A DNA stretch of 36,729 bases, taken from Latilactobacillus fuchuensis DSM 14340 = JCM 11249 (GTDB lineage Bacteria; Bacillota; Bacilli; Lactobacillales; Lactobacillaceae). Every line of letters starts with the position of its first letter. The stretch's first letter is position 1. The notes under the pieces are model-generated. The model worked only from the letters and a program-made list of their open reading frames with translations. It had not been told where the DNA came from and made no database searches. The position numbers and the translations under genes were made by a program. Location: contig NZ_BAMJ01000026.1 of NCBI RefSeq assembly GCF_000615805.1, forward strand, positions 1 through 36,729, given 5' to 3'. Below, one piece after another: positions 16,989 to 26,119 of the stretch.

Positions 16989-17636
16989 TTATTTTTTGAG
17001 GAACGGAATCACTTCTGCTAAGTTAGCCACCGTTGCGAGCGTTTGTTGGTTCGTGATTGCAGTTGGCGCCACCATATCCGGAATCATGATCACCGGAATA
17101 TTCGCGCGGCTAGCCGCTAACACACCATTGGGTGAATCTTCTAAAACCAACGCTCTAGCGGCTGGCAAGGCCAATTGATCTAGCGCCTTCAAAAAGATTT
17201 CCGGGTTGGGTTTACTGTGGGTCACTTCATCCCCGGTCACAATCCGGTCAAACCGGGTTCTTAGGCCGGTGCTTTGCATAAAATCTTCGACCATGTTTCT
17301 GAAATTACTGGACGCAATAACCCGATCAATCCCTTGATCATCACAGTAGTCCAATAATTCAACCAACCCAGGTTTAATCGCAACACCGTCATTTTGGACG
17401 ACTTCTTCGACCTTAGCGTAAGATAACGCAATAAACTGGGTCATCTTATCAGTTGAACCGAGTTTCGTTTCAAAATATTGACGCATGTACTGATCGGTTG
17501 TCCCCAAAATCGCGTGTTGATCATCGGCCGTTAATTCAAAACCCATCGTGTGGGCGGCCATTCGATTTGCTTGGTAGTACACTTTTTCAGAATCGACCAA
17601 TAAGCCGTCCATATCAAAAATAATCCCGTTAGTCAT
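16989..17636 (-). CDS. HAD superfamily phosphatase (beta-phosphoglucomutase-like)
   Basis: A 215-residue HAD-IA hydrolase with an alpha-helical cap. Motif I DMDGLLVDSE, motif II ASSN, motif III Lys in SKPNPEIF and motif IV LEDSPNG are all intact. The likely substrate is a small phosphorylated sugar or related metabolite; it cannot be told from sequence. ATG 17636 is preferred (GGAGAG upstream); it lies two bases beyond the folC stop, so it is coupled to folC. Confidence 0.9.
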   Translation of the reverse strand: MTNGIIFDMDGLLVDSEKVYYQANRMAAHTMGFELTADDQHAILGTTDQYMRQYFETKLGSTDKMTQFIALSYAKVEEVVQNDGVAIKPGLVELLDYCDDQGIDRVIASSNFRNMVEDFMQSTGLRTRFDRIVTGDEVTHSKPNPEIFLKALDQLALPAARALVLEDSPNGVLAASRANIPVIMIPDMVAPTAITNQQTLATVANLAEVIPFLKK

Positions 17637-18941
17637 CAATTATCTCTCCTTTAAAATAGCTCCGAATGGCGCTGATTAAATACAGTGAACCGGTAATCAC
17701 CAACACGTCATCGGTTGAAATATCGGCCAATATACGGGTTAGGGCGACCGGCCAATCTGGTTCAATCGCAATTTCTGAATCGACCTGCGCATACTGTTCT
17801 GGCGTTGCGGCGCGTGGATTGTCCGGCACCGTCGTCAATAACAAGGTGCTGGCCACTTTTTTAAGCGGTGGTAACATCTGTGCCAAGTTCTTATCGCCTA
17901 ATGCGCCAAATAACAACCGAATATCACGGCCTTTAAATTGGTGGCGAATCGTCTTAACCAGTTCCGCAATTCCTTCCGGATTATGCGCCCCGTCCAGAAT
18001 AATGAGCGGTTCATCATTGATTTTTTCAAAGCGACCGGGCCATGTCGCTTGCTTCAACCCCCGTTTAATCGTCAAAATGTCGACAGGCAGGTGCTGTTGT
18101 GCTAAATAAGTCAAATAGGTTTGTAACGCAACCGCCGCGTTTTGAATCTGATAATCACCCATTAAGGGGATTTGTAATTGTTGTAGTCGATTAGCTTGAT
18201 TACTAAAGATTAATTGTTGACCCCAAGTTGGCAGGGTCTTCGTCAAGCGGGCTTCGAAATCGACCCCATTGATGGCTAGTGGACTCGCTAAACGTTTGGC
18301 GGTTTCCGTAATCACAGCTTGCGCTTCACTTGGTAAACGGCCAATGACAACGGGTGGTGGCCTTTAATAATCCCCGCTTTATGGGTGGCAATCGCGCCTA
18401 AGGTTGGTCCCAATAAGTTTTGATGATCTAAGCCAACTGAGGTAATCACGGCAATCTGCGGCGTTAGGACGTTCGTTGAATCGTATAAGCCACCAATCCC
18501 AACTTCAATCACCGCGATATCAACGGCTTGTTGTTTGAAATAGTCAAACATGACGGCCGTAATCGTTTCAAATTCCGTCACCGCAAATTCCGGATCAGCC
18601 GCTTGTAACCGTGAGACTTGTTGTTCAATTTTTTGGACTTCAGCGACTAATTGCGCATCGGGAATCGGGGTTTGATTGATGGCAATTCGTTCGTTAAATC
18701 GGGTAATGAACGGCGATGTAAACCGGCCGACATTTAACCCCGTCGCTTCTAGCAAACAAGTGACCATCTTAACGACCGACCCTTTGCCGTTAGTCCCGGT
18801 TACGTGAATGAACTGTTGGCCTTCTTGCGGGCGCCCCAATGCGTCTAATAAGGCCCCAATTCGGTTTAAATTAGCTTCTTTATGTAATCGTGGTCGGGAA
18901 TGGATATACGCCAATGCCGACTGGTAATCCGTAACTGTCAT
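17629..18941 (-). CDS. folC: Folylpolyglutamate/dihydrofolate synthase (frameshifted in this sequence)
   Basis: Adds glutamate to dihydropteroate and/or to tetrahydrofolates, using ATP; Mur ligase family. The N-terminal part carries the P-loop VTGTNGKGSVV (about 45-55), SPFITRFNERI and the central DSTNV. The C-terminal part carries WPGRFE and ILDGAHNPEGI, which bind glutamate. The two halves are in different frames around 18352. Adding one C to CCC gives GIIKGHHP-VVIGRLPSEAQAVITETA without a break, for 437 residues, normal for FolC. This is probably a sequence error. The gene is followed immediately by the HAD phosphatase gene. Confidence 0.94.
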
Positions 18942-19021
18942 GACTTGTTTCTCCTTTATTGCACTGCTTTCATTTTAGCATAGAACACGATTGACCCCCA
19001 TTAAAAAGTTAGAATAACACA

Positions 19022-19060
19022 AAGAAGTCCCAAACCACGATTAAGGTTTGGGACTTCTTC
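19022..19060 (-). terminator. Terminator of valS
   Basis: Hairpin GAAGTCCCAAACC / GGTTTGGGACTTC about 10 bases past the valS stop, with a short T-rich stretch after it. Confidence 0.75.
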
Positions 19061-19068
19061 GATTGTGC

Positions 19069-21716
19069 TTAGCGCGCTGCTTTTAATTCAGCTAAACGTT
19101 TTTCAGTTGATTGATATTGTTGTTCATAATCAGCTTGTTTGTCACGTTCTTCTTGGACCACTTTTTCAGGGGCCCGATCAGTAAAGCCTTTATTCGACAA
19201 TTTACCTTGCGCACGTTTAATTTCACCTTGTAGTCGTTTCAATTCACCGCTCAGGCGCGTTATTTCTTCGTCTAAGTCGATTAATTCAGCCAATGGGACA
19301 TAAACTTCCGCCCCACTGATAATCGCTGTCTTAGCCAAAGCGGGCGCTGTTAAACCAGCCGCAATTTCTAATGACTTCGGATGAATAAAACGTTCGATGA
19401 AATCTTGATTCGTTTTGAAAATCGCCGTCAATTTTGCATCTTGAATGTTGATTAAGACGTCAATTGGTTTTGATAATGGCGCGTTAGCTTCTGAACGAAT
19501 ATTACGAACACTGCGAATTAAATCAATAATCGCATTCATTTGTTCCGTGGCTTCAACGTCAACTAATTCGGCATGCACTTCTGGGTAAGTCGCGGTCATG
19601 ATTGAATCACCATCATGCGGCATACTTTGCCAAATTTCTTCCGTCACAAATGGCATGACGGGGTGCAATAAACGTAACGTTTGGTCTAAGACGTAGGCCA
19701 AATTATAACGTTTGTTGGCAATCGCTGTTTGGTCTTCACCATAGAGCACTTCTTTGGCCATTTCGATATACCAGTCACAGAAATCGTTCCAGATAAAGTT
19801 GTACAAGGTCCGATCAGCTTCACCAAATTCGAAGTTGTCGTATAAACGAGTGACTTCAGCAACCGTTTGGTTCAATTGGTTTAAGATCCACTTGTCCGTT
19901 AAATCTAAATTAGCGGCTTCTGGAATGTGCGTTGGTGCCGGTGTGTCTTCTAGATTCATGATGACAAACCGACTCGCGTTCCAAATCTTATTGATAAAGT
20001 TCCAGGCCGCGTCCATCTTCGTATAACTGAAACGCGTATCTTGCCCAGGTGTTGAACCACTCGTCAAGAACCAACGAAGCGCATCCGCACCGTATTTTTC
20101 GATGACTTCCATCGGATCAATCCCGTTGCCCAATGATTTACTCATCTTACGACCTTGTTCATCCCGAATTAAACCGTGAATTAGGACGTGTTCAAATGGG
20201 CGTTGTTCCGTAAATTCCAGACTTTGGAAAATCATCCGTGAGACCCAGAAGAAAATGATATCGTAACCCGTAACCAACGTGTTGGTTGGGAAGTAACGCT
20301 TGAAATCAGGCGCTTCTGTATCGGGCCAGCCCATCGTTGAAAATGGCCACAGGGCACTACTAAACCAAGTATCTAACACATCAGAATCTTGGGTCCAGTT
20401 TTCAATATCCTTGGGTGCTTCTTCACCAACGTACATTTCACGCGTTTGTTTGTGATACCAAGCCGGAATTTGATGGCCCCACCATAGTTGCCGTGAAATG
20501 ACCCAGTCATGCACGTTCTCCATCCATTGGGTAAAGGTGCCTTCAAAACGTTCAGGGACAAAGTTAACCTTTTGATCGGTTGCTTGGTTCTTCAACGCCA
20601 TTTCAGCTAACGGTTGCATCTTAACAAACCATTGCGTTGATAAGCGGGCTTCGACTTGGACACCCGTTCTTTCAGAATGACCGACACTATGGGTCATTGG
20701 ATCAACCTTCAATAAATAGCCGGCCGCGTCTAAATCAGCAACAATTGCTTTACGGGCTTCGAAACGGTCCATCCCGTTATATTTACCAGCATTTTCATTC
20801 ATACTAGCGTCTTCGTTCATGATGTTAATCCGTGGTAAATCATGACGATTACCAACTTCAAAATCGTTAGGGTCGTGAGCCGGTGTGATTTTAACCGCAC
20901 CCGTTCCGAAATCTTGCGTGACATAGTGGTCCGCAATAATTGGAATTTCTCGATCCATCAAAGGTAAAATCGCTGTTTTACCGATTAAATCCTTGTAACG
21001 CGGATCATCGGGATGAACGGCAATCGCTGTATCACCTGGTAACGTTTCCGGACGAGTGGTGGCAATTTCGATATCGCCAGAACCATCAGATAGTGGGTAA
21101 CGAACGTGATAGAACGCCCCTTCGTCATCTTGATGCAAGACTTCGATATCTGACAAGGCGTCCGCGCTTTCGGATCCCAGTTGATGATGTATTCGCCACG
21201 GTAAATGAGCCCTTTATTGTAGAGCTTCACAAAAACCTTCCGAACGGCATCTGATAAACCGTCATCTAACGTAAAACGTTCCCGTGAATAGTCTAATGAT
21301 AAGCCTAACTTAGCCCATTGATCATGAATCGTTGCGGCATATTCATCTTTCCATTCCCAAACTTGGTCGATAAATTTTTCACGACCTAAATCATAACGTG
21401 AAATGCCTTCTTCAGCTAATTTCGCTTCGACTTTCGCTTGAGTGGCGATCCCCGCATGATCCATCCCTGGTAACCATAAAACATCGTAGCCTTGCATCCG
21501 TTTTTGACGGATTAACATATCCTGTAAAGTGGTATCCCAGGCGTGGCCTAAATGTAGTTTCCCCGTCACATTGGGTGGGGGAATAACGATTGAATAGGGT
21601 TTGGCATCCGGATTAGCATTGGGTTTAAAGGCATCTGCCTTTAGCCATTCTTGGTAACGGCCGGCTTCGACCCGATTAGGATCGTATTTAGTCGACATCT
21701 CTTTTTGATTTGTCAT
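19069..21716 (-). CDS. valS: Valyl-tRNA synthetase (frameshifted in this sequence)
   Basis: Charges tRNA(Val); class I synthetase. The HIGH motif reads HLGH (55-58 in [13 protein letters not shown]). The large CP1 editing domain ([28 protein letters not shown]) follows, then KMSKS ([11 protein letters not shown], about residue 520). The C-terminal coiled coil ([19 protein letters not shown]) completes it. The frame breaks near 21159: NWDPKART-P becomes [22 protein letters not shown] when one G is restored, giving 882 residues. The gene is normally essential, so this is read as a sequence error. It is controlled by the T-box leader just upstream. Confidence 0.96.
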
Positions 21717-21989
21717 CAGCTTGAACTCCTTTGATATAATTGCGTTTTATGACAACAAAAAAGCATTCATCACAATAGGACGAATGCTTTTCGCGGTACC
21801 ACCTAAATTGAGACACTAAGGCCTCCAACTCATGACTTGTTAACGGACGGTTTGTCCGGTCATCCCTACTAAGATTCAAGATGACAGCTCACAAGCTACC
21901 GCTTAGTAGTGCCTCGGAAGAAGTTGCAGCAAACCTTCTTCTCTCTGGACGAGTTCCTACTAATCGCTCTTGTTCAACGCGTTGTTAAT
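21717..21989 (-). promoter_or_regulatory. T-box leader of valS (Val specifier)
   Basis: AGGTGGTACCGCG at 21792-21804 and a terminator hairpin with T-run at 21757-21791 (AAAGCATTC / GAATGCTTTTTT). Stem I has lower helix ACAAG/CTTGT and upper helix TTAGTAG/CTACTAA. They frame the specifier GTA (Val) at 21897-21899, followed by G, with the canonical AGCGA on the opposite strand. This clear case fixes the register used for the other two leaders. Confidence 0.95.
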
Positions 21990-22018
21990 AGTTTAGCTGA
22001 GAATCCATGAAAGGTCAA
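21990..22018 (-). promoter_or_regulatory. Promoter of valS
   Basis: TTGACC, a 17-base spacer and TAAACT (21990-21995) on the minus strand, directly after the rex stop codon. Confidence 0.75.
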
Positions 22019-22021
22019 CTC

Positions 22022-22648
22022 TCATTCTTCAAATAATAACAACGTTTGTAATTCAGCCGTTAAATCTAAATAACGGACATTGATGTGGTGTGGCAATTGC
22101 AAGCGTGCTGGGGCAAAATTCAGAATGGACGTCACACCAGCTGCCACCAATGTCTCCGCGACTTGCTGGGCGACCTCACTCGGCACCGTCAAAATCGCCG
22201 TCGTGATTTGGCGGGTTTGAACTTGCATTGCTAACTCTTGACTCGCATAAACGGGGACCGTGTTCAGCGTTTGCCCGATTAAGGCCGGTTGTTGATCAAA
22301 CGCACAACTAATCACTAAATTGGGATTACGTTTAAAATTATGTTCGATTAAGGCCCGCCCTAAATTACCGACCCCGACGACCGCGATTTTAGTCGTGATA
22401 TCCGTCTTTAAGACTTCTGAGAAAATCTTGATGAGATAACTCACCTCATAACCGTAGCCACTGCGACCGAGATCCCCCAAATAGGAAAAGTCCCGCCGAA
22501 TCGTGGCCGACGGAATCGAAACCAGTTTGGCTAGTTGTTCAGATTTAATCCGTTCAATCCCATCCGTATCCAGTAATTTAAAGTACCGATAATAAATTGG
22601 AATTCTGCGTGCAACCGCTTCTGGTAAATTTAACCGTGGCGTCTTCAT
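22022..22648 (-). CDS. rex: Redox-sensing transcriptional repressor Rex
   Basis: A 208-residue repressor that senses the NADH/NAD+ ratio. The N-terminal winged helix includes IPSATIRRDFSYLGDLGRSGYGYEV. The Rossmann NAD(H)-binding domain carries VVGVGNLGRAL (G92-x-G94-x-x-G97). A C-terminal helix is used for domain-swapped dimerisation. In lactic acid bacteria Rex controls fermentation and dehydrogenase genes. ATG 22648 follows GAGG. The short gap to the upstream usp gene contains a cre-like site and a Rex-box-like site, suggesting catabolite control and autoregulation. Confidence 0.96.
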   Translation of the reverse strand: MKTPRLNLPEAVARRIPIYYRYFKLLDTDGIERIKSEQLAKLVSIPSATIRRDFSYLGDLGRSGYGYEVSYLIKIFSEVLKTDITTKIAVVGVGNLGRALIEHNFKRNPNLVISCAFDQQPALIGQTLNTVPVYASQELAMQVQTRQITTAILTVPSEVAQQVAETLVAAGVTSILNFAPARLQLPHHINVRYLDLTAELQTLLLFEE

Positions 22649-22689
22649 GGGGTTAACCTCACTTTGCTAATTGATTTACTTAATCATAG

Positions 22690-22703
22690 CATAAGCGCTT
22701 ACA
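22690..22703. promoter_or_regulatory. cre-like site before rex
   Basis: TGTAAGCGCTTATG on the minus strand, very close to the CcpA consensus TGWAARCGYTWNCW. It lies directly upstream of an extended -10 (TGCTATGAT), so CcpA binding would probably repress. Confidence 0.7.
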
Positions 22704-22706
22704 TTT

Positions 22707-22725
22707 TTGTGAATTATTTCATTAA
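22707..22725. promoter_or_regulatory. Rex-box-like site before rex
   Basis: TTGTGAA-TTAT-TTCATTA matches the Rex operator pattern TTGTGAA-n4-TTCACAA with one perfect half and two mismatches in the other. It lies just upstream of the cre-like site. Confidence 0.6.
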
Positions 22726-22729
22726 TTTC

Positions 22730-23206
22730 TTACTTTTCTTCAGTCGCGACTGGTTCTTGAAGCGTCCGTTGTTTAACCAACATCACATTGGTCGTTGCGT
22801 GACGACTCACATACTGAGCAACCGAACCCACTAATAGTCGTTGGATAACACCCTTGCCCGTAATCCCCAGCATAATCAGATCAATATGGTAATCGACTGG
22901 TAGTGTTTCGGCCAACGCTCGACGGGGATCAGCCACTCGGACAATCGGCACCACTTTAGTCACACCGTGTTCTTCCGCATAACGGGTCGCTTCGTGCACC
23001 CGTTTTTCAGCTTCCGCAGTTTCTGCATCAATCATTTGCATCGATGCCCCGACAGCCACCGAAGCGTATTCATTATCCGGCACGATGCTCGCAATAAACA
23101 GCGCTGCCCGGTTCCGTTTAGCCACGGCCACGGCTTCCTCAAACGCTTGTTGGGCAATCGTTGAACCATCCAATCCGACCAATATTCGTTGATAATTATC
23201 TGCCAT
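22730..23206 (-). CDS. Universal stress protein (UspA family)
   Basis: A 158-residue Usp-fold protein. It begins RILVGLDGS and carries the ATP-binding motif G-x2-G-x9-G-S (GITGKGVIQRLLVGS) followed by VAQYVSRHATTNVMLVK. It is probably an ATP-binding stress or persistence factor; the exact role is unknown. AGGAGG precedes the start. A second Usp gene lies at 34357. Confidence 0.93.
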   Translation of the reverse strand: MADNYQRILVGLDGSTIAQQAFEEAVAVAKRNRAALFIASIVPDNEYASVAVGASMQMIDAETAEAEKRVHEATRYAEEHGVTKVVPIVRVADPRRALAETLPVDYHIDLIMLGITGKGVIQRLLVGSVAQYVSRHATTNVMLVKQRTLQEPVATEEK

Positions 23207-23304
23207 CTTAATCGCCTCCTAATTGATTTAAGTTAAGCGTAGCATATTGCCTAAATATAGGGCTATTTTATTGCCCCGATAAATTAATTTTTTTAGTTAT
23301 TCTG

Positions 23305-23494
23305 TGTTATACTGAATAAATCATTGAATTCTTTCTAAAATTGAGATTTCTAAAACTAACTAAAACATCATAATTGTCAAACTGATAATATTTAGCTTAA
23401 GGAAAGAACGGTTAGACTGTTCGCTCAATGCGATGGTATCAAGTTGGGTTATTAATTAAAGCGTCAAACAGCCGTTGCTGTTTGACGCTTTTTT
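23305..23494 (+). ncRNA. Candidate small RNA between uspA and thiI
   Basis: An extended -10 (TGTTATACT, 23305-23313) on the plus strand is followed about 145 bases later by a strong terminator. The terminator has AAGCGTCAAACAGC (23459-23472) pairing GCTGTTTGACGCTT and six T. Both neighbours are on the minus strand, so this unit serves no annotated gene. No small ORF with a ribosome site is seen; ATG 23432 opens 28 codons but runs through the terminator. No known RNA family is recognised. The rest of 23207-23595 holds only the thiI terminator. Confidence 0.5.
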
Positions 23495-23557
23495 GTATCT
23501 TCTGTAAAAACTAAACGCTGCTTGCATAGCCACCGCCCTCTATAATAACCTCTCCAA

Positions 23558-23586
23558 ATAAAAAAAGCCCAATCAACAGGCTTTTA
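23558..23586 (-). terminator. Terminator of thiI
   Basis: AAGCC / GGGCTT hairpin followed by seven T on the minus strand, about 10 bases after the thiI stop. Confidence 0.75.
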
Positions 23587-23595
23587 ATATGGGGA

Positions 23596-24813
23596 CTATA
23601 GTAATTCCGAAATAATTTCTTCGTCTTGGTTTAAGAATTGGTCGCCGGCTTTAATTTCCGTGACCTTGATGCCAGCTAATGAGCGTTCTAGTAACGCTTC
23701 AACGTCGATATTCTTTTCGTAGAAACGCGTTTTATCTAAACGTGGACGCGTCTTTGGTGCGGGTGGTGCAAAAATTGTACAGCAATCTTCAAATGGCATG
23801 ATTGATAATTCGTACGTGTCGATATCCTTCGCAACAGCAATGATTTCATTTTTATCCATCGTTGCGACTGGCCGGATAATCGGTGTCGTTGAGACGTCAT
23901 TAATTGCTAGCATACTTTCTAGCGTTTGCGAAGCGACTTGGCCAACTGATTCGCCATTAAAAATCGCAAGACCGTTACGCATTTCGCGAACCCGATCCGT
24001 TAAGCGCAACATCATCCGGCGCTGAATGGTCATTAAATACCCTTCTGGTACAGAATGCTTGATTTCTTCTTGGATTTCAGTAAATGGCACTTCGATAAAC
24101 TTGATACTGCCCACGTAAGGAACCAGTTTAGCGGATAGTTCTTTGGCTTTATTTAAAGCATTATCACTTGTATAAGGCGGGCTGAAGAAATGGACCATTT
24201 CGATATCAACGCCCCGTTTCAAGGCTAAATAACCGGCAACTGGTGAATCAATCCCACCAGAAAGCATCAACATCCCTTTACCAGCTGTCCCGACAGGTAA
24301 ACCACCGGCCCCTTGAATCACTTGGCTCGTCAAATAAATCGCATCTTGGCGCACTTCAACGCGGAACGTGATGTCTGGTTTTTTCATTTGAACTTCTAAT
24401 TCAGGCAATTCATCTGATAAATAACCACCTAATTCACGGTTCATTTCATTCGTATCTAAAAAGAATTTGTGGTCTGATCGACGTGTGTTGACTTTAAAGG
24501 ACATTCCAGGTTGACTAATTTCTTGCATCATCGCCAAAGCGGTCGCTTTAACCGCGTCCATGTCTCGTTCAACTTGAATACTAGGTGAGAAATTTTGAAT
24601 CCCGAAAACGTGGCGTAACCGTTCAATCACGCCATCCGCATCGTCGCCATTCAAGACGATGTGCATCCGGTCACGTTTCGGATGAATACGGAGGTTGGTG
24701 TACTCATGTAACGCCTTAGTCACATTCCCGTTTAAACGACCGATAAAGTCGTTGCGGTTCTTACCCTTAGTTGATAATTCGCCGTAGCGAACCATAATTT
24801 CAGTATATTGCAT
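23596..24813 (-). CDS. thiI: tRNA 4-thiouridine synthase ThiI
   Basis: Makes 4-thiouridine at position 8 of tRNA and can feed sulfur to thiamine synthesis. The 405 residues comprise an N-terminal ferredoxin-like plus THUMP RNA-binding region (about 1-165) and an adenylating PP-loop domain with [11 protein letters not shown] (185-190). The C-terminal rhodanese domain of the E. coli enzyme is absent, as is normal in Firmicutes. There the adjacent desulfurase supplies sulfur directly. It lies 24 bases after that desulfurase gene, in one operon. Confidence 0.96.
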   Translation of the reverse strand: MQYTEIMVRYGELSTKGKNRNDFIGRLNGNVTKALHEYTNLRIHPKRDRMHIVLNGDDADGVIERLRHVFGIQNFSPSIQVERDMDAVKATALAMMQEISQPGMSFKVNTRRSDHKFFLDTNEMNRELGGYLSDELPELEVQMKKPDITFRVEVRQDAIYLTSQVIQGAGGLPVGTAGKGMLMLSGGIDSPVAGYLALKRGVDIEMVHFFSPPYTSDNALNKAKELSAKLVPYVGSIKFIEVPFTEIQEEIKHSVPEGYLMTIQRRMMLRLTDRVREMRNGLAIFNGESVGQVASQTLESMLAINDVSTTPIIRPVATMDKNEIIAVAKDIDTYELSIMPFEDCCTIFAPPAPKTRPRLDKTRFYEKNIDVEALLERSLAGIKVTEIKAGDQFLNQDEEIISELL

Positions 24814-24837
24814 GTTGGTCTCCCTTAATCTTGTGGT

Positions 24838-25986
24838 TTATGAATTAATTTTTCTAAAACGGTCATTGATTCGGTCAAACGATTGAATAAAAGCGTCGGC
24901 TTCAGCCAACGTGTTATGTTCGTCCAATGAAATGCGGACTGCGCTGGTCGCAATTTTTTCATTGATATTCATCGCTTTAAGCGTACTAGATTCCGTGCCC
25001 TTTTTAGAGGAACAAGCGCTGGTCGTTGAAATGTAAATAGCATCTTCTTCAAAAGCGTGAACGATGGTTTCACCGCGCACCCCTTTAATCGCAAAACACA
25101 GTACGTGGGGGGCAAACTCTGGCGTCATTTGTGAAAACATCACGGTTTGATTGGCTTGACTGATATGGTCGTACAACCGTTGCCGAATGGCGTTTTGTTG
25201 TTGAACCTTGTTTGCTTCATCGGTTAACAATAACCGCAAGGCTTTGGCCATCGCCGCAATCGCTGGGACATTTTCGGTACCAGAACGCAAATCATGTTCT
25301 TGTCCGCCACCGGTTAAGAGTGGCGCGATGTGCCGGCCGCGTTTCTTATACAAGATACCAATCCCGCGGGGGGCGTGGAACTTGTGCCCGGATAACGTCA
25401 CAAAATCAACGCGTTCGTTAAAAATCGACGATTGCATCCCTTTGCCAATCCCTTGAACGGCATCGACGTGAAAATGAATGTTAGGATAATCCGCTAGAAT
25501 CGTCGCAACTTCATCTAATGGTTGGCGACTGCCAATTTCATTATTGACCGCCATGATGGACACCAAAATCGTATCCTTGCGAATCGCGACTTTCAAATCA
25601 GCCGGGTTAATCCGGCCCATTTTATCAACGGGCAAATAAGTGACTTCAAAGCCCAGTTTTTCCAGTTGTTGCATCGATTTAATGATGGCCGGATGTTCAA
25701 CCCTAGTCGTAATCAAATGTTTACCGAAAGCCTGCTTCTCAATCGCAGTCCCTTTGAGCACCCAGTTGTCGCCTTCAGTCCCACCGCTAGTGAAAAAAAT
25801 CTCGTCTGATTGAACCCCTAATAAAGTGGCAATCTGTTGACGTGATTGTTCCAGTATATGGAAGGCTTTCTCACCAATCGCGTGTAAACTCGATGGATTG
25901 CCGTAAAATTGCTGACTAACCGCTTGGTAAGTCTCTAACGCGCCTGGTGCAATCTGTGTCGTGGCACTATTGTCAAAATAAATCAT
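24838..25986 (-). CDS. Cysteine desulfurase (NifS/IscS type) paired with ThiI
   Basis: A PLP enzyme that removes sulfur from cysteine and passes it as persulfide, most likely to ThiI (as NifZ does in Bacillus). The 382 residues include MIYFDNSATT at the start, the PLP lysine K202 (LSGHKFHAPRGIG) and the active-site loop cysteine C325 (TTSACSSKKG). The short C-terminus lacks an IscU-type contact tail. It is the first gene of the desulfurase-thiI operon; no iscU or suf genes are in the window. Confidence 0.94.
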   Translation of the reverse strand: MIYFDNSATTQIAPGALETYQAVSQQFYGNPSSLHAIGEKAFHILEQSRQQIATLLGVQSDEIFFTSGGTEGDNWVLKGTAIEKQAFGKHLITTRVEHPAIIKSMQQLEKLGFEVTYLPVDKMGRINPADLKVAIRKDTILVSIMAVNNEIGSRQPLDEVATILADYPNIHFHVDAVQGIGKGMQSSIFNERVDFVTLSGHKFHAPRGIGILYKKRGRHIAPLLTGGGQEHDLRSGTENVPAIAAMAKALRLLLTDEANKVQQQNAIRQRLYDHISQANQTVMFSQMTPEFAPHVLCFAIKGVRGETIVHAFEEDAIYISTTSACSSKKGTESSTLKAMNINEKIATSAVRISLDEHNTLAEADAFIQSFDRINDRFRKINS

Positions 25987-26078
25987 ATCGATCCTTCTTA
26001 CTAAAAATTAGTATTTTTGTTTTTCATTATAACAAAGTGAATTTGAAACGCTAGTTATTAATCTTAACAGCTTCATAC

Positions 26079-26107
26079 AAAAAAGACTAGAAATAATTCT
26101 AGTCTTT
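26079..26107 (-). terminator. Terminator of ezrA
   Basis: AAAGACTAGAA / TTCTAGTCTTT hairpin with a T-run on the minus strand, 13 bases after the ezrA stop. Confidence 0.85.
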
Positions 26108-26119
26108 AACCTAAATTGG

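Noticed and set aside
17666-18109. 147-codon plus-strand frame antisense to folC
   Set aside because: Shadow of folC; no ribosome site or family likeness.
23432-23518. 28-codon frame in the candidate small RNA
   Set aside because: It lacks a ribosome site and reads through the terminator hairpin.
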